Shown piece after piece: positions 16,579 through 25,763 of a stretch of 64,000 bases of DNA. The translations under genes were made by a program, and so were the position numbers. The DNA lies in NCBI RefSeq assembly GCF_001623525.1, contig NZ_CP015225.1, forward strand, positions 5,840,501 through 5,904,500, given 5' to 3'. The notes under the pieces were generated by a model. That model had not been told where the DNA came from. It saw nothing but the letters and a program-made list of their open reading frames with translations, and made no database searches. Every line of letters starts with the position of its first letter. The stretch's first letter is position 1. Source of the DNA: Pseudomonas fluorescens. Lineage in GTDB: Bacteria > Pseudomonadota > Gammaproteobacteria > Pseudomonadales > Pseudomonadaceae.

Positions 16579-17547
16579 TTGTCCTCTCCCATCCCGGTCA
16601 CCATCCTCAGCGGCTTCCTCGGCGCCGGCAAGACCACGCTGTTGCGCCATCTGCTCAAGGCCGAGCACGGCCTGAAAATCGCCGTGATCGAGAACGAATT
16701 CAGCGATGCCGGTATCGACACCCAACTGCTGGGCGACGAGCCGGTGCAAGTCATGACCCTGGCCAACGGTTGCGTGTGCTGCACCATCCACACCGACCTG
16801 ACCAAGGCTCTGTATCTGTTGCTCGAGCGGCTGGACAGCGGCGAGATTGCCTTCGATCGCCTGGTCATCGAGTGCACCGGACTGGCCGACCCAGCGCCGG
16901 TGGCCCAGACGTTTTTCATCGATGAGGACCTGCGCGAGCGTTACATCCTCGATGGGATCCTGACCCTGGTGGATGCTGCTCATGCCGATGTCCACCTGAC
17001 CCAGGCCATCGCCCAGGCCCAGGTTGGATTTGCCGACCGCCTGCTCTTGAGCAAAACCGATCTGGTGGACGCAGCCCAGGTCCAAGCCCTTGGTGAGCGC
17101 TTGACGCGCATCAACCGGCGGGCACCTATCAGGGTGGTGGAACACGGCAAGATCGACCTGGCCGAACTGCTCGATATCCGTGGCTTCAATCTCAATGCGG
17201 ACCTGGGCGCAGGGTTCAGCTTGCGGCCGGTCGGCAAGGCCACCACGGGCGATCGGATCAGCAGCCTCGTGCTGCGCACTGACAAACCACTGGATATCGA
17301 AAAGCTCAGCGAGTTCATGAACCAGTTGCTGGAAGAGCACGGCAAGCAATTGCTGCGCTACAAAGGGGTGCTGAACATCGCCGGCGAACCCCGTCGACTG
17401 GTATTCCAGGGCGTACTGAAACTGTACGGTTTCGATTGGGACACCGAATGGGCTCCGGATGAACCCCGGGAAAGCGTGATCGTATTCATCGCCGACGAAC
17501 TGCCCGAAGAGAAAATCCGTGCAGGCTTCGATGCCATCCTGCTTTGA
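16579..17547 (+). CDS. yjiA: COG0523/YjiA-type zinc-binding GTPase
   Basis: 322 residues starting at a TTG codon, supported by AAGGAG 8 nt before it; no ATG lies nearby in frame. The G3E GTPase family motifs are clear: P-loop GFLGAGKTT (Lys18), the metal-binding CxCC (Cys65, 67, 68 in NGCVCCT), IECTGLADP as switch region and SKTD in place of NKxD. The C-terminal CobW_C domain starts near 225. E. coli YjiA binds zinc and other metals and is encoded in the btsT-yjiX-yjiA group; here it follows cstA-ybdD but 488 bp away. Confidence 0.9.
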   Translation: MSSPIPVTILSGFLGAGKTTLLRHLLKAEHGLKIAVIENEFSDAGIDTQLLGDEPVQVMTLANGCVCCTIHTDLTKALYLLLERLDSGEIAFDRLVIECTGLADPAPVAQTFFIDEDLRERYILDGILTLVDAAHADVHLTQAIAQAQVGFADRLLLSKTDLVDAAQVQALGERLTRINRRAPIRVVEHGKIDLAELLDIRGFNLNADLGAGFSLRPVGKATTGDRISSLVLRTDKPLDIEKLSEFMNQLLEEHGKQLLRYKGVLNIAGEPRRLVFQGVLKLYGFDWDTEWAPDEPRESVIVFIADELPEEKIRAGFDAILL

Positions 17548-17619
17548 TGTTCCGCTGCCTGAGGCTTTCAACTTGCCCAAGGTGAGTTGTTGAAGGAGAA
17601 ACTGCCCACCGTAGAGCCT

Positions 17620-17648
17620 TGTGGCGAGGGAATATCCTGCGCCACAAG
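17620..17648. repeat. short degenerate REP
   Basis: TTGTGGCGAGGGAATATCC followed by GCGCCACAA: a collapsed REP palindrome with most of its interior lost. Confidence 0.6.
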
Positions 17649-17687
17649 AGCTATCTGGTTATTTGTCTTTTACGAGATTTACATGCC

Positions 17688-18218
17688 TTAGTGCAGGCTT
17701 AAGATAAAAGTTATCTTTGATTTTTCTTCGGTCTCGGCCAGATAGAGATACGGCGAGCCAGGCACTCTTAATCCCCCGACATATTTATGGGTTGCGGTCA
17801 TGAGTGAGAGGGGAGTGTGCTGGGTGTTGATGTTTTTCCGAGTGATGATGTTGTGTTGTTGATCGACCAGGATGAAACGCGTCGGGTTGGCAGTGTTTGG
17901 ATGTACTGCACCAAGTACTTCAAGCCAACTCTTGCTAATCAGCCTGTTGTAGTATTCCCCGGGGTTTTTCAGGGTCAGGATGTAGCCATTGGGCGTAGGC
18001 CGGAAATGCAGCATCAATTGGGTAGAGGCCGTGCCCTGGGCTTCGGCGCGCATGCCGAGCAAATGCGAGTGATCATGGGTTTGCGGTTTGCCGGTAAAGA
18101 ATCCGCCGCTGAATGAACTGACGGTCGCCATCGCAGGTTTACCATGCAGCGTTTCAAGTAGATTGACGTGGGCATCAAACATGCGAAGTGTTGCATGAAA
18201 AGATTTTTCACTGTCCAT
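17688..18218 (-). CDS. hypothetical protein, unrecognised
   Basis: 176 residues, no signal peptide and no membrane segment. I do not recognise the family. The N-terminus is polar (DSEKSFHATLRMFDAHVNL), the middle contains His-rich KPQTHDHSHLLG, and the C-terminal half alternates polar and hydrophobic residues like a beta fold (RFILVDQQHNIITRKN, YLYLAETEEKSKITFIL). The base composition is clearly AT-richer than the flanking genes, and the upstream 150 bp even more so. The ribosome binding site is weak (AGGA 13 nt before the ATG). It sits alone between yjiA and the glyA terminator, which suggests a recently gained gene. Confidence 0.65.
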   Translation of the reverse strand: MDSEKSFHATLRMFDAHVNLLETLHGKPAMATVSSFSGGFFTGKPQTHDHSHLLGMRAEAQGTASTQLMLHFRPTPNGYILTLKNPGEYYNRLISKSWLEVLGAVHPNTANPTRFILVDQQHNIITRKNINTQHTPLSLMTATHKYVGGLRVPGSPYLYLAETEEKSKITFILSLH

Positions 18219-18393
18219 GTGATAATTGAATCCTGTGTTGAGTTAGTAAGTATGAGATGGGGCGGATGGGATCTTATTAGTTTTGTTGGGGGTGGGTGGT
18301 ATTATCTGTATTGCAGAAAGTTAAGTGCGATAACAACCAGTGAATGGTGTAAGGATGAACGGGTAAGTTGGCGTTAGCTTTTTAACAGCCCAT

Positions 18394-18427
18394 AAAAAAG
18401 GCCCGCCTCGAAGAGGCGGGCCTTTTG
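18394..18427. terminator. rho-independent terminator of glyA, bidirectional
   Basis: AAAAAAGGCCCGCCTC-GAAG-AGGCGGGCCTTTT: a 9-10 bp GC stem with a T run on both strands. It serves glyA on the minus strand. Confidence 0.9.
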
Positions 18428-18447
18428 GCTACGGTCTGACGGGCTGA

Positions 18448-19701
18448 TTAAGCGCCGTACACCGGCAGCTTCTTGCAAATAGCCTTGACCTTCTCACGCA
18501 CGGCGTCGATGACCGCTTCGTTGTTCAGGTCCGCCAGGATGTCGCAGATCCAGCCAGCCAGTTCCTTGCACTCGGCTTCCTTGAAACCGCGAGTGGTCAC
18601 GGCCGGGGTACCGAAGCGCAGACCCGAGGTGACGAACGGAGAGCGTGGGTCGTTTGGCACCGAGTTCTTGTTGACGGTGATGAACGCCTTGCCCAGCGCC
18701 GCGTCGGCGTCTTTGCCGGAGATCTCTTGCTTGATCAGCGAGAGCAGGAACAGGTGGTTTTCAGTACCGCCGGACACCACGTCGAAGCCGCGCTCGATGA
18801 ACACGCCGGCCATGGCCTTGGCATTCTTCACCACTTGTTGCTGGTAAGCCTTGAACTCAGGTTGCAGGGCTTCCTTGAAACAGATCGCCTTGGCCGCGAT
18901 CACGTGCTCCAGCGGGCCACCCTGGGCGCCCGGGAAGACGGCGGAGTTCAGCCTCTTCTCGATGTCGGCATTGGCGCGCGCCAGGATCAGGCCGCCACGT
19001 GGACCGCGCAGGGTCTTGTGGGTGGTGGTGGTGACCACGTCGGCGAATGGCACCGGGTTCGGGTAGACGCCAGCGGCGACCAGGCCCGCTACGTGAGCCA
19101 TGTCGACGAACAGGTAGGCACCGACCTTGTCGGCAATCTCGCGGAAACGCGGGAAGTCGAGGACCTGGGAGTAGGCGGAGAAACCGGCCACGATCATTTT
19201 CGGCTTGTGCTCGAGGGCCAAGCGCTCGACTTCGTCGTAGTCGATCAGGCCGTTGCCGTCGATGCCGTACTGGACGGCGTTGTACAGCTTGCCGGAGGAG
19301 GAAACGCTGGCACCGTGGGTCAGGTGACCGCCGTGGGCCAGGCTCATGCCCAGGATGGTGTCACCGGCCGACAGCAGTGCCAAGTACACGGCGGAGTTGG
19401 CTTGGGAGCCTGCGTGCGGCTGGACGTTGGCGTAATCGGCGCCGAACAGTTGCTTGGCGCGGTCGATGGCCAGTTGCTCGACCACGTCGACGTACTCGCA
19501 ACCACCGTAGTAACGCTTGCCTGGGTAGCCTTCGGCGTACTTGTTGGTCAGTACCGAGCCTTGAGCTTCCATCACCGCGGGGCTGGTGTAGTTTTCCGAA
19601 GCGATCAGCTCAATGTGCTCTTCCTGGCGCTGAGCTTCTTGCTCCATGGCGGCAAAGAGATCGGCGTCGTACTTGGCAATAGTCAAATCACGGCTGAACA
19701 T
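18448..19701 (-). CDS. glyA: serine hydroxymethyltransferase
   Basis: 417 residues from the ATG at 19701 (GAGGA before it); four extra codons are open upstream. It interconverts serine and glycine with tetrahydrofolate, supplying one-carbon units. The PLP-binding lysine lies in [14 protein letters not shown], and the substrate-binding [13 protein letters not shown] and GKRYYGG segments are present. Pseudomonads carry several glyA copies; the position next to morA matches the P. aeruginosa copy usually called glyA3 (from memory). A terminator follows at 18394-18427. Confidence 0.97.
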   Translation of the reverse strand: MFSRDLTIAKYDADLFAAMEQEAQRQEEHIELIASENYTSPAVMEAQGSVLTNKYAEGYPGKRYYGGCEYVDVVEQLAIDRAKQLFGADYANVQPHAGSQANSAVYLALLSAGDTILGMSLAHGGHLTHGASVSSSGKLYNAVQYGIDGNGLIDYDEVERLALEHKPKMIVAGFSAYSQVLDFPRFREIADKVGAYLFVDMAHVAGLVAAGVYPNPVPFADVVTTTTHKTLRGPRGGLILARANADIEKRLNSAVFPGAQGGPLEHVIAAKAICFKEALQPEFKAYQQQVVKNAKAMAGVFIERGFDVVSGGTENHLFLLSLIKQEISGKDADAALGKAFITVNKNSVPNDPRSPFVTSGLRFGTPAVTTRGFKEAECKELAGWICDILADLNNEAVIDAVREKVKAICKKLPVYGA

Positions 19702-19833
19702 GGCGGTCCTCAAGGATCGGGGGCAGAAAAGGGGGGCATTCTACCTCAACCGGTTTTGGAAGGCATATGAAAGGGCGTCATGTCGCGGACAAATGGGTTT
19801 CACTCAGAACTCAGCGATGCCCGGACTGGCACC

Positions 19834-19900
19834 TTCGCGAGCAAGCCCGCTCCCACATTTTGAAATGCGTTTCCCTGTGGGAGCGGGCTTGCTCGCGAAG
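19834..19900. repeat. REP pair in tail-to-tail order
   Basis: The complement unit CTTCGCGAGCAAGCCCGCTC comes first and TGTGGGAGCGGGCTTGCTCG second, the reverse of the usual REPIN order, with a short AT spacer. It lies between morA and glyA. Confidence 0.85.
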
Positions 19901-19925
19901 AGGCCCGCCCAGCCACCACAAGATT

Positions 19926-22900
19926 TCAGTCGAGCATGAACAACGCATCATTGCTGAACTGCGCTTCGAACCGATTGGCCGGCATCGGCCGGCCGAACAG
20001 GTAGCCCTGGACTTCGTCGCAGCCGTGCTCGCGCAGGAAGTCCAGTTGCTCATGGGTCTCGACACCCTCGGCGATCACCGCCAGGTTGAGGCTGTGGGCC
20101 ATGGCGATGATCGCACGGGCGATCTGCGCATCCTGCTCGCCGGACGGGAGGCCGTCGACGAAGGTGCGGTCGATCTTCAGCACGTCGATGGGGAATTGCT
20201 TGAGGTAGTTGAGCGACGAATAACCGGTGCCGAAGTCATCGACGGCGATGCTCAGGCCCAGGTTTTTCAGCCCGGCCAGGATCTGCATCGCCTCGCTGAC
20301 TTCGCGCATCAGGATACTTTCCGTCAGTTCCAGCTCCAGGCAGGCCGGCGGCAGGCCGGTGCTGCGCAGGATATTGGCGATGCGCGTGCCCAACTGGCCG
20401 TCGGAGAACTGCCGGGCCGAAATGTTGACCGAGACCTTCGGCACCCGGACCTTGGCCTGGTGCCATGTCCTGAGCTGCCGACAGGCCTCGGTGATGACCC
20501 AGTCGCCGACGTCCACCACCAAGCCGAGTTCTTCGAGTACCGGGATGAAATCCCCTGGCGGCACCAATCCGCGTCGCGGATGGCGCCAGCGCAGCAGGGC
20601 TTCGGCACCGGTCAAACGTTTGCCATCGCCGCTGAACTGCGGTTGGTAATACAGCACGAACTCGTTCTGTTCCAGGGCGTGGCGCAGGTCGCTTTCCAGC
20701 TCCAGGCGCTCCAGGGCGCTGGCGTTCATGTCGGCCTGATAGAACTGGAAGTTGTTCTTGCCCCGCTCCTTGGCGTGATACATGGCTGTGTCGGCGTTCT
20801 TCATCAATTGGCTCAGTTCGTTGCCGTCCTGGGGGCTCAGGGCGATACCGATACTGGCGGTGACGAAGAACTCCCGGCCTTCGAGCACGAAGGGCCGCAC
20901 CAGGCTGGCGAGGATCTGCTCGGCTACGTTGATTGCCCGGTTCAGCGCCATTTCGCGACTGGCGCGCGGTTGCAGCAGCAGGGTGAATTCATCGCCACCC
21001 ATGCGTGCCACAGTGTCGTCGTCGGCGACGCAGCCGAGCAGGCGCGTGGCCATTTCCTTGAGCATCCGATCGCCGGCGGCATGGCCCAGGGAGTCGTTGA
21101 TCGGCTTGAAGCGGTCCAGGTCGAGGAACATCAGCACGACCCAGGTCTTCTGTCGGTCGGCCGATTGCAGCGCGGTGTGCAGGCGATCCTGGAACAGCGT
21201 GCGGTTGGGCAGGTGAGTCAGGGCGTCGTAATAGGCCAGGCGATGAATGCGCTGCTCGCTGGCCTTGCGCTCGCTGATGTCGCTGAAGAAGCATACATAG
21301 CTGGCCAGGTCGCCTTCGTCATCCAATACGGCCGTAATGCCGACCCAGGCCGGGTAATGCTCACCATTGCGGCGCTTGAGCCAGACTTCGCCTTCCCAGG
21401 TGCTGTGCTGTTGCAGCTGCTTGAGCACGTAGCGCAAGTGGGCTTCCTGCTGTTCGTCCACGGTCAGCATGTTGGGCAACTGGTCCAGCACTTGCGACAC
21501 GGCATAACCGCTGACGCGACTGAAGGCTTCGTTGGCCTGGACAATGTAGCCGGCCGGGTCGGTGATCAGGATCGCCGAGGTCGAGTGCTCGAAGACCGTA
21601 GCGGCCATGCGCAGGTCTTTTTCAGCGCGACGCTGCTGGCTGATGTCGCGACCGACGCCGAGCACGCCTTCGAACGCGCCGTGTTCATCCCACACCAGTA
21701 CCAGTCGCAGCTCGATGGGAATCTTGCGCCCATCGGCACGCAGGCAGTCGAACAGGAACAACTGGGTCTGCATCTGGTTGCGTAGCTCGGCCAGTTGATC
21801 GGGCTTGTCGAGGGCCTTGCTGACCCGGTCCATCAGGCTGTAGATGCCGGTCAGTTGTTGCGGATTGGCGATGATCGATTGCCAGCCGTTCTGGAAGATC
21901 CAGTCGGCGGTGTAGCCCAGCACCGCTTGCACCGACGGGCTGACGTAGTTGAGCGAAAGCTTGTTGTCGGTGGAGAAAATCACGTCGCTGATGCTTTCGG
22001 CGAGCATCCGGTAGCGTTGTTCGCTGTCACGCAGCGATTCACTGGCCTCGATCTGCTCGGTGACGTCCTTGGCCACGCCGATGATTCGTGTCACCTGGTT
22101 ATCCCGGTCCCGGGCCAGGGCCTGCTCGCGGATGTCGAAGCAGCGCCATTTGCCATTGCGGTGGCGAAAGCGCAGTTGGCATTGCAACAATTGCGTGTAC
22201 CCGCCCCGCCGCTGTGCCTGGCGCAGGCTGTGGTAGTGATCGGCATCGTCGCTGTGCAGCAGGATTTCCCAGAAGTACTCGCCCATCTGGTGCAGTTCGG
22301 TGCGGTCGTACCCCAGGGTCTGGCCCAGGTGGTGGTTGCTGAAAATCATCCGCTGACTGATGACGTCCTGCACATAGAGATGATCCGGCACGGTGCGCAC
22401 CACGTCCGACCAGAAACCCTCGCGTTCGAGCAGCGAGAGCTCGATCAGCTTGCGGCTGGTGATGTCGCTGATGCTCAGGATGACCGCGTTATGGTCTTGC
22501 TGTTTTTCCGGCAGGCGCAGCACCAGCCACAGGTGCTGGTCGCGGCCATGGGCGTCCTGGAGCTTGATTTCCAGCTCCAGTTGCTTGTGTTGATCGAGCA
22601 GCGCCTCGAGCAGCTTCGAGCCGACGGGGTTGTTGTCCTGCGTACCCTTGCCGACCAGCAGTTGCCAGGCCTGATCGCAGGAATCGACATTGAGCAGTTT
22701 CAACGCCATCTGGTTGACTTCGGTGACGTGAACTTCCTGGCGCAATTGCTCGAGTTGATGGGGGGTTTTTGTCCATGCGCGCAATTGATCGCCCGTGTGC
22801 AGGCCGGCCCGCTCAAAAAAAGCCTTGAGCCCCGACAGGTCGAGCACGCACAAGGCCACGCCAGTGCCTTCGAAAATATCCTGGTAGCGCCGCCGACCTT

Positions 22901-23774
22901 CATGCAACTGCCGCTGACGTCGGCGCATGTTCAAGAGCGCAATCACCGGCAACAACGAAAACGCCAGGCCCAGCAGGCATTTGCCGATGAAGGCCGGCAA
23001 CAGTTGTTCGATCACCTGGCGGCGGTCGAACAGCCCCCGCAGTTGCCAGTCGCTGCTGCTCAAGGGCACGGTCAGTACGGTGTTCTCCAGGTCATCCGGG
23101 GACAAGTGGGTAGGGCTGCTCGAGGGCAGGCTTTCGTCGCGGCTGATGATCTGCTGGTTGAGACGGTTTTCTACCAGCCACAGCGGGCGCAGCCCCATAT
23201 CGGCCTGCTTGGTCAGGGTGGAGAAAAAGTTCGGGCTCAGGCGCAGGGCCCAGTAGCCACGGCTGCTACCGCTGGCCTGGTGCAACAATAGGTGCACCAC
23301 GGAGCCGTCTTCGGCATTGCTGAAATAATGGGCCTGGGCCCGGCTGCGCCGCACCAGGTCGCCCAGGTAGTCGGCGTCGTGGCTGTCGGCGTCGCTGTCA
23401 CTGAGCACTCGGCCGGAGGGGCTCAGCAGGACCAGGCTGCGCAATTCGGGGAGCGATTGCTGGAGTTTGCGCACCAGGGCCCGCTGTTCGTCGCCCGTTT
23501 GGGGTTGTTCGACGATCGGTAGCAGGTTGAGGGCGATTTGCGCGTTCAGGGCCATGTTCAGGCTGACTTGCGCGGCGAGATCAGCGGTGTAGTCGATGGT
23601 GTATTGGCGTTGTTGCTGTTGGGTTTCGCGCAGTTGGTCGAGCAATTGCCAGAACAGCAAGCCGAGCAACAGCAACACCAGCGTGGCCAGTGCGCTCTTC
23701 AATGTCCCGCGCAGGGGCGAGCCGGGCACGACTGCGGGTGCGCGAGGGGACAGGGGCGGAGTGACGTTGGACAA
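19926..23774 (-). CDS. morA: MorA-type membrane diguanylate cyclase/phosphodiesterase
   Basis: 1282 residues. Layout: a cytoplasmic N-tail, membrane helix 1 (about 28-45), a periplasmic sensor region (about 46-260), helix 2 (about 268-288), four PAS/PAC units (about 295-835), GGDEF (about 840-1005) and EAL (about 1015-1280). Both output domains look catalytically intact: MGGDEF for c-di-GMP synthesis, and [15 protein letters not shown] and KIDRTFV for hydrolysis. In P. putida and P. aeruginosa MorA controls flagellar timing, biofilm formation and protease secretion. It is upstream of glyA on the same strand, as in P. aeruginosa. The start is MSNVTPP with no strong Shine-Dalgarno seen. Confidence 0.93.
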   Translation of the reverse strand: MSNVTPPLSPRAPAVVPGSPLRGTLKSALATLVLLLLGLLFWQLLDQLRETQQQQRQYTIDYTADLAAQVSLNMALNAQIALNLLPIVEQPQTGDEQRALVRKLQQSLPELRSLVLLSPSGRVLSDSDADSHDADYLGDLVRRSRAQAHYFSNAEDGSVVHLLLHQASGSSRGYWALRLSPNFFSTLTKQADMGLRPLWLVENRLNQQIISRDESLPSSSPTHLSPDDLENTVLTVPLSSSDWQLRGLFDRRQVIEQLLPAFIGKCLLGLAFSLLPVIALLNMRRRQRQLHEGRRRYQDIFEGTGVALCVLDLSGLKAFFERAGLHTGDQLRAWTKTPHQLEQLRQEVHVTEVNQMALKLLNVDSCDQAWQLLVGKGTQDNNPVGSKLLEALLDQHKQLELEIKLQDAHGRDQHLWLVLRLPEKQQDHNAVILSISDITSRKLIELSLLEREGFWSDVVRTVPDHLYVQDVISQRMIFSNHHLGQTLGYDRTELHQMGEYFWEILLHSDDADHYHSLRQAQRRGGYTQLLQCQLRFRHRNGKWRCFDIREQALARDRDNQVTRIIGVAKDVTEQIEASESLRDSEQRYRMLAESISDVIFSTDNKLSLNYVSPSVQAVLGYTADWIFQNGWQSIIANPQQLTGIYSLMDRVSKALDKPDQLAELRNQMQTQLFLFDCLRADGRKIPIELRLVLVWDEHGAFEGVLGVGRDISQQRRAEKDLRMAATVFEHSTSAILITDPAGYIVQANEAFSRVSGYAVSQVLDQLPNMLTVDEQQEAHLRYVLKQLQQHSTWEGEVWLKRRNGEHYPAWVGITAVLDDEGDLASYVCFFSDISERKASEQRIHRLAYYDALTHLPNRTLFQDRLHTALQSADRQKTWVVLMFLDLDRFKPINDSLGHAAGDRMLKEMATRLLGCVADDDTVARMGGDEFTLLLQPRASREMALNRAINVAEQILASLVRPFVLEGREFFVTASIGIALSPQDGNELSQLMKNADTAMYHAKERGKNNFQFYQADMNASALERLELESDLRHALEQNEFVLYYQPQFSGDGKRLTGAEALLRWRHPRRGLVPPGDFIPVLEELGLVVDVGDWVITEACRQLRTWHQAKVRVPKVSVNISARQFSDGQLGTRIANILRSTGLPPACLELELTESILMREVSEAMQILAGLKNLGLSIAVDDFGTGYSSLNYLKQFPIDVLKIDRTFVDGLPSGEQDAQIARAIIAMAHSLNLAVIAEGVETHEQLDFLREHGCDEVQGYLFGRPMPANRFEAQFSNDALFMLD

Positions 23775-24045
23775 GCTGTAATCCTGCAGTTTGCTGGACT
23801 GGCGCGACGTGCACTATAAGCCGGACGCCCGAAGGGCGGCTAGCATGCCTTGACTTGTGGCAAAGTGCCAGCCCTTGGCGGCTGGACCTTGACCGACGGT
23901 TGAGGTAGCTTTGCCGGTCAAACAAGAGCGTTCCAGCTCCAGATTCCCAGGCTCTATCCGCGTGCAGGCATTGATGACCGTCAAGTGCCGGTGCCGCGCA
24001 TGGCCTGGCTCGTTCTTTTCACCTGTCACTGACGCTAGGTTCACC

Positions 24046-25710
24046 ATGGCTCAATACGTCTTTACCATGCATCGGCTGAGCAAAGTTGTTCCGCCGAAGC
24101 GGGAAATCCTGAAAAATATTTCACTGTCCTTCTTCCCCGGCGCCAAGATCGGCGTACTGGGTCTCAACGGTTCGGGTAAATCCACGCTGCTGAAAATCAT
24201 GGCCGGCGTCGATAACGAATTCGACGGCGAAGCCCGCCCGATGCCGGACCTGAACATCGGCTACCTGCCCCAGGAGCCTCAGCTGGATCCGACCAAGACC
24301 GTCCGTGAAGTGGTCGAGGAAGCGGTCAGTGTGATCAAGGACGCCCAGGCGCGCCTCGACGAGGTCTATGCCGCCTACGCCGATCCGGATGCCGACTTCG
24401 ACAAGCTGGCCGCCGAACAGGCCAAGCTCGAAGCGATCCTGCAGGCCAGCGACGGCCACAACCTGGACCGCCAGCTGGAAGTCGCCGCCGATGCGCTGCG
24501 CCTGCCGGCCTGGGACGCGAAGGTCGAACACCTGTCTGGTGGTGAGAAGCGCCGCGTGGCCCTGTGCCGCCTGTTGCTGTCGGCCCCGGACATGCTGCTG
24601 CTCGACGAACCGACCAACCACCTGGACGCCGATTCCGTCGCCTGGCTCGAACACTTCCTGCACGACTTCCCAGGCACCGTGGTTGCGATCACTCACGACC
24701 GTTACTTCCTGGACAACGTCGCCGGCTGGATCCTCGAACTTGACCGCGGTGCAGGCATTCCATACGAGGGCAACTATTCGGGCTGGCTGGAAGCCAAGTC
24801 CGATCGTCTGGCCCAGGAATCCAAGCAGCAGTCGGCCCATGAAAAAGCCATGAAGGAAGAACTGGAGTGGGTGCGCAAAGGCGCCAAGGCCCGCCAGTCC
24901 AAATCCAAGGCACGTCTGCAACGCTTCGAGGAAATGCAATCCCAGGAATTCCAGAAGCGCAGCGAAACCAACGAGATCTACATCCCGGCCGGTCCGCGCC
25001 TGGGTGACAAGGTCATCGAGTTCAAGAACGTCACCAAGGGTTATGGCGATCGCGTGCTGATCGACAACCTGTCGTTCTCCATGCCCAAGGGCGCCATCGT
25101 CGGCGTGATCGGCGGTAACGGTGCGGGTAAATCCACGCTGTTCCGCATGCTGATGGGCAAGGAAACGCCGGATTCGGGCAGCATCGAAATCGGTGAAACC
25201 GTGCAACTGGCCTGCGTCGACCAGAGCCGCGAAGACCTGGACGGCAGCAAGACCGTGTTCCAGCAGATCTCCGACGGTTCCGACCAGATCCGCATCGGCA
25301 ACTATGAAATCCCGTCGCGCACTTATGTGGGCCGTTTCAACTTCAAGGGCGGCGACCAGCAGAAGTTCGTCAAGGATTTGTCCGGTGGTGAGCGCGGTCG
25401 CTTGCACCTGGCGTTGACCTTGAAGGAGGGCGGCAACGTCCTGCTGCTCGACGAACCGTCCAACGACCTCGACGTGGAAACCCTGCGTTCCCTGGAAGAA
25501 GCCTTGCTGGACTTCCCGGGCGCCGCCATTGTGATCTCCCACGATCGGTGGTTCCTCGACCGCGTGGCGACCCACATCCTGGCATACGAAGACGATTCCC
25601 AAGCGGTGTTCTTCGAAGGCAACTACACCGAGTACGAAGCCGATCGCAAGAAGCGCCTCGGCGAAGCGGCTGCCCAGCCGCACCGCGTACGGCACAAAAA
25701 ACTGGCCTGA
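24046..25710 (+). CDS. ettA: energy-dependent translational throttle protein EttA (ABC-F)
   Basis: 554 residues from the ATG at 24046, the exact EttA start MAQYVFTMHRLSKVVPPKREIL; the frame is open upstream to 23911 without family similarity. Two ABC ATPase domains: Walker A GLNGSGKS and GGNGAGKS, signatures LSGGEKRR and LSGGERGR, and Walker B LLLDEPTNHLD and LLLDEPSNDLD. Between them lies the ABC-F linker (about 240-310) with the charged helices. There are no membrane segments: ABC-F proteins bind the ribosomal E site, and EttA slows the first elongation step when ADP is high. Followed by a strong bidirectional terminator. Confidence 0.96.
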   Translation: MAQYVFTMHRLSKVVPPKREILKNISLSFFPGAKIGVLGLNGSGKSTLLKIMAGVDNEFDGEARPMPDLNIGYLPQEPQLDPTKTVREVVEEAVSVIKDAQARLDEVYAAYADPDADFDKLAAEQAKLEAILQASDGHNLDRQLEVAADALRLPAWDAKVEHLSGGEKRRVALCRLLLSAPDMLLLDEPTNHLDADSVAWLEHFLHDFPGTVVAITHDRYFLDNVAGWILELDRGAGIPYEGNYSGWLEAKSDRLAQESKQQSAHEKAMKEELEWVRKGAKARQSKSKARLQRFEEMQSQEFQKRSETNEIYIPAGPRLGDKVIEFKNVTKGYGDRVLIDNLSFSMPKGAIVGVIGGNGAGKSTLFRMLMGKETPDSGSIEIGETVQLACVDQSREDLDGSKTVFQQISDGSDQIRIGNYEIPSRTYVGRFNFKGGDQQKFVKDLSGGERGRLHLALTLKEGGNVLLLDEPSNDLDVETLRSLEEALLDFPGAAIVISHDRWFLDRVATHILAYEDDSQAVFFEGNYTEYEADRKKRLGEAAAQPHRVRHKKLA

Positions 25711-25726
25711 GTCGGTTGGTTGCATG

Positions 25727-25756
25727 AAAAAACGGAGCCTTCGGGCTCCGTTTTTT
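25727..25756. terminator. bidirectional terminator between ettA and lanM
   Basis: AAAAAACGGAGCC-TTCG-GGCTCCGTTTTTT: a 7-bp GC stem with a UUCG-type tetraloop and T runs on both strands; it can end both convergent transcripts. Confidence 0.93.
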
Positions 25757-25763
25757 ATGGGGG

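Noticed and set aside
19767..21785. 672-codon plus-strand frame opposite morA
   Set aside because: Mirror frame; the opposite strand has intact GGDEF and EAL domains.
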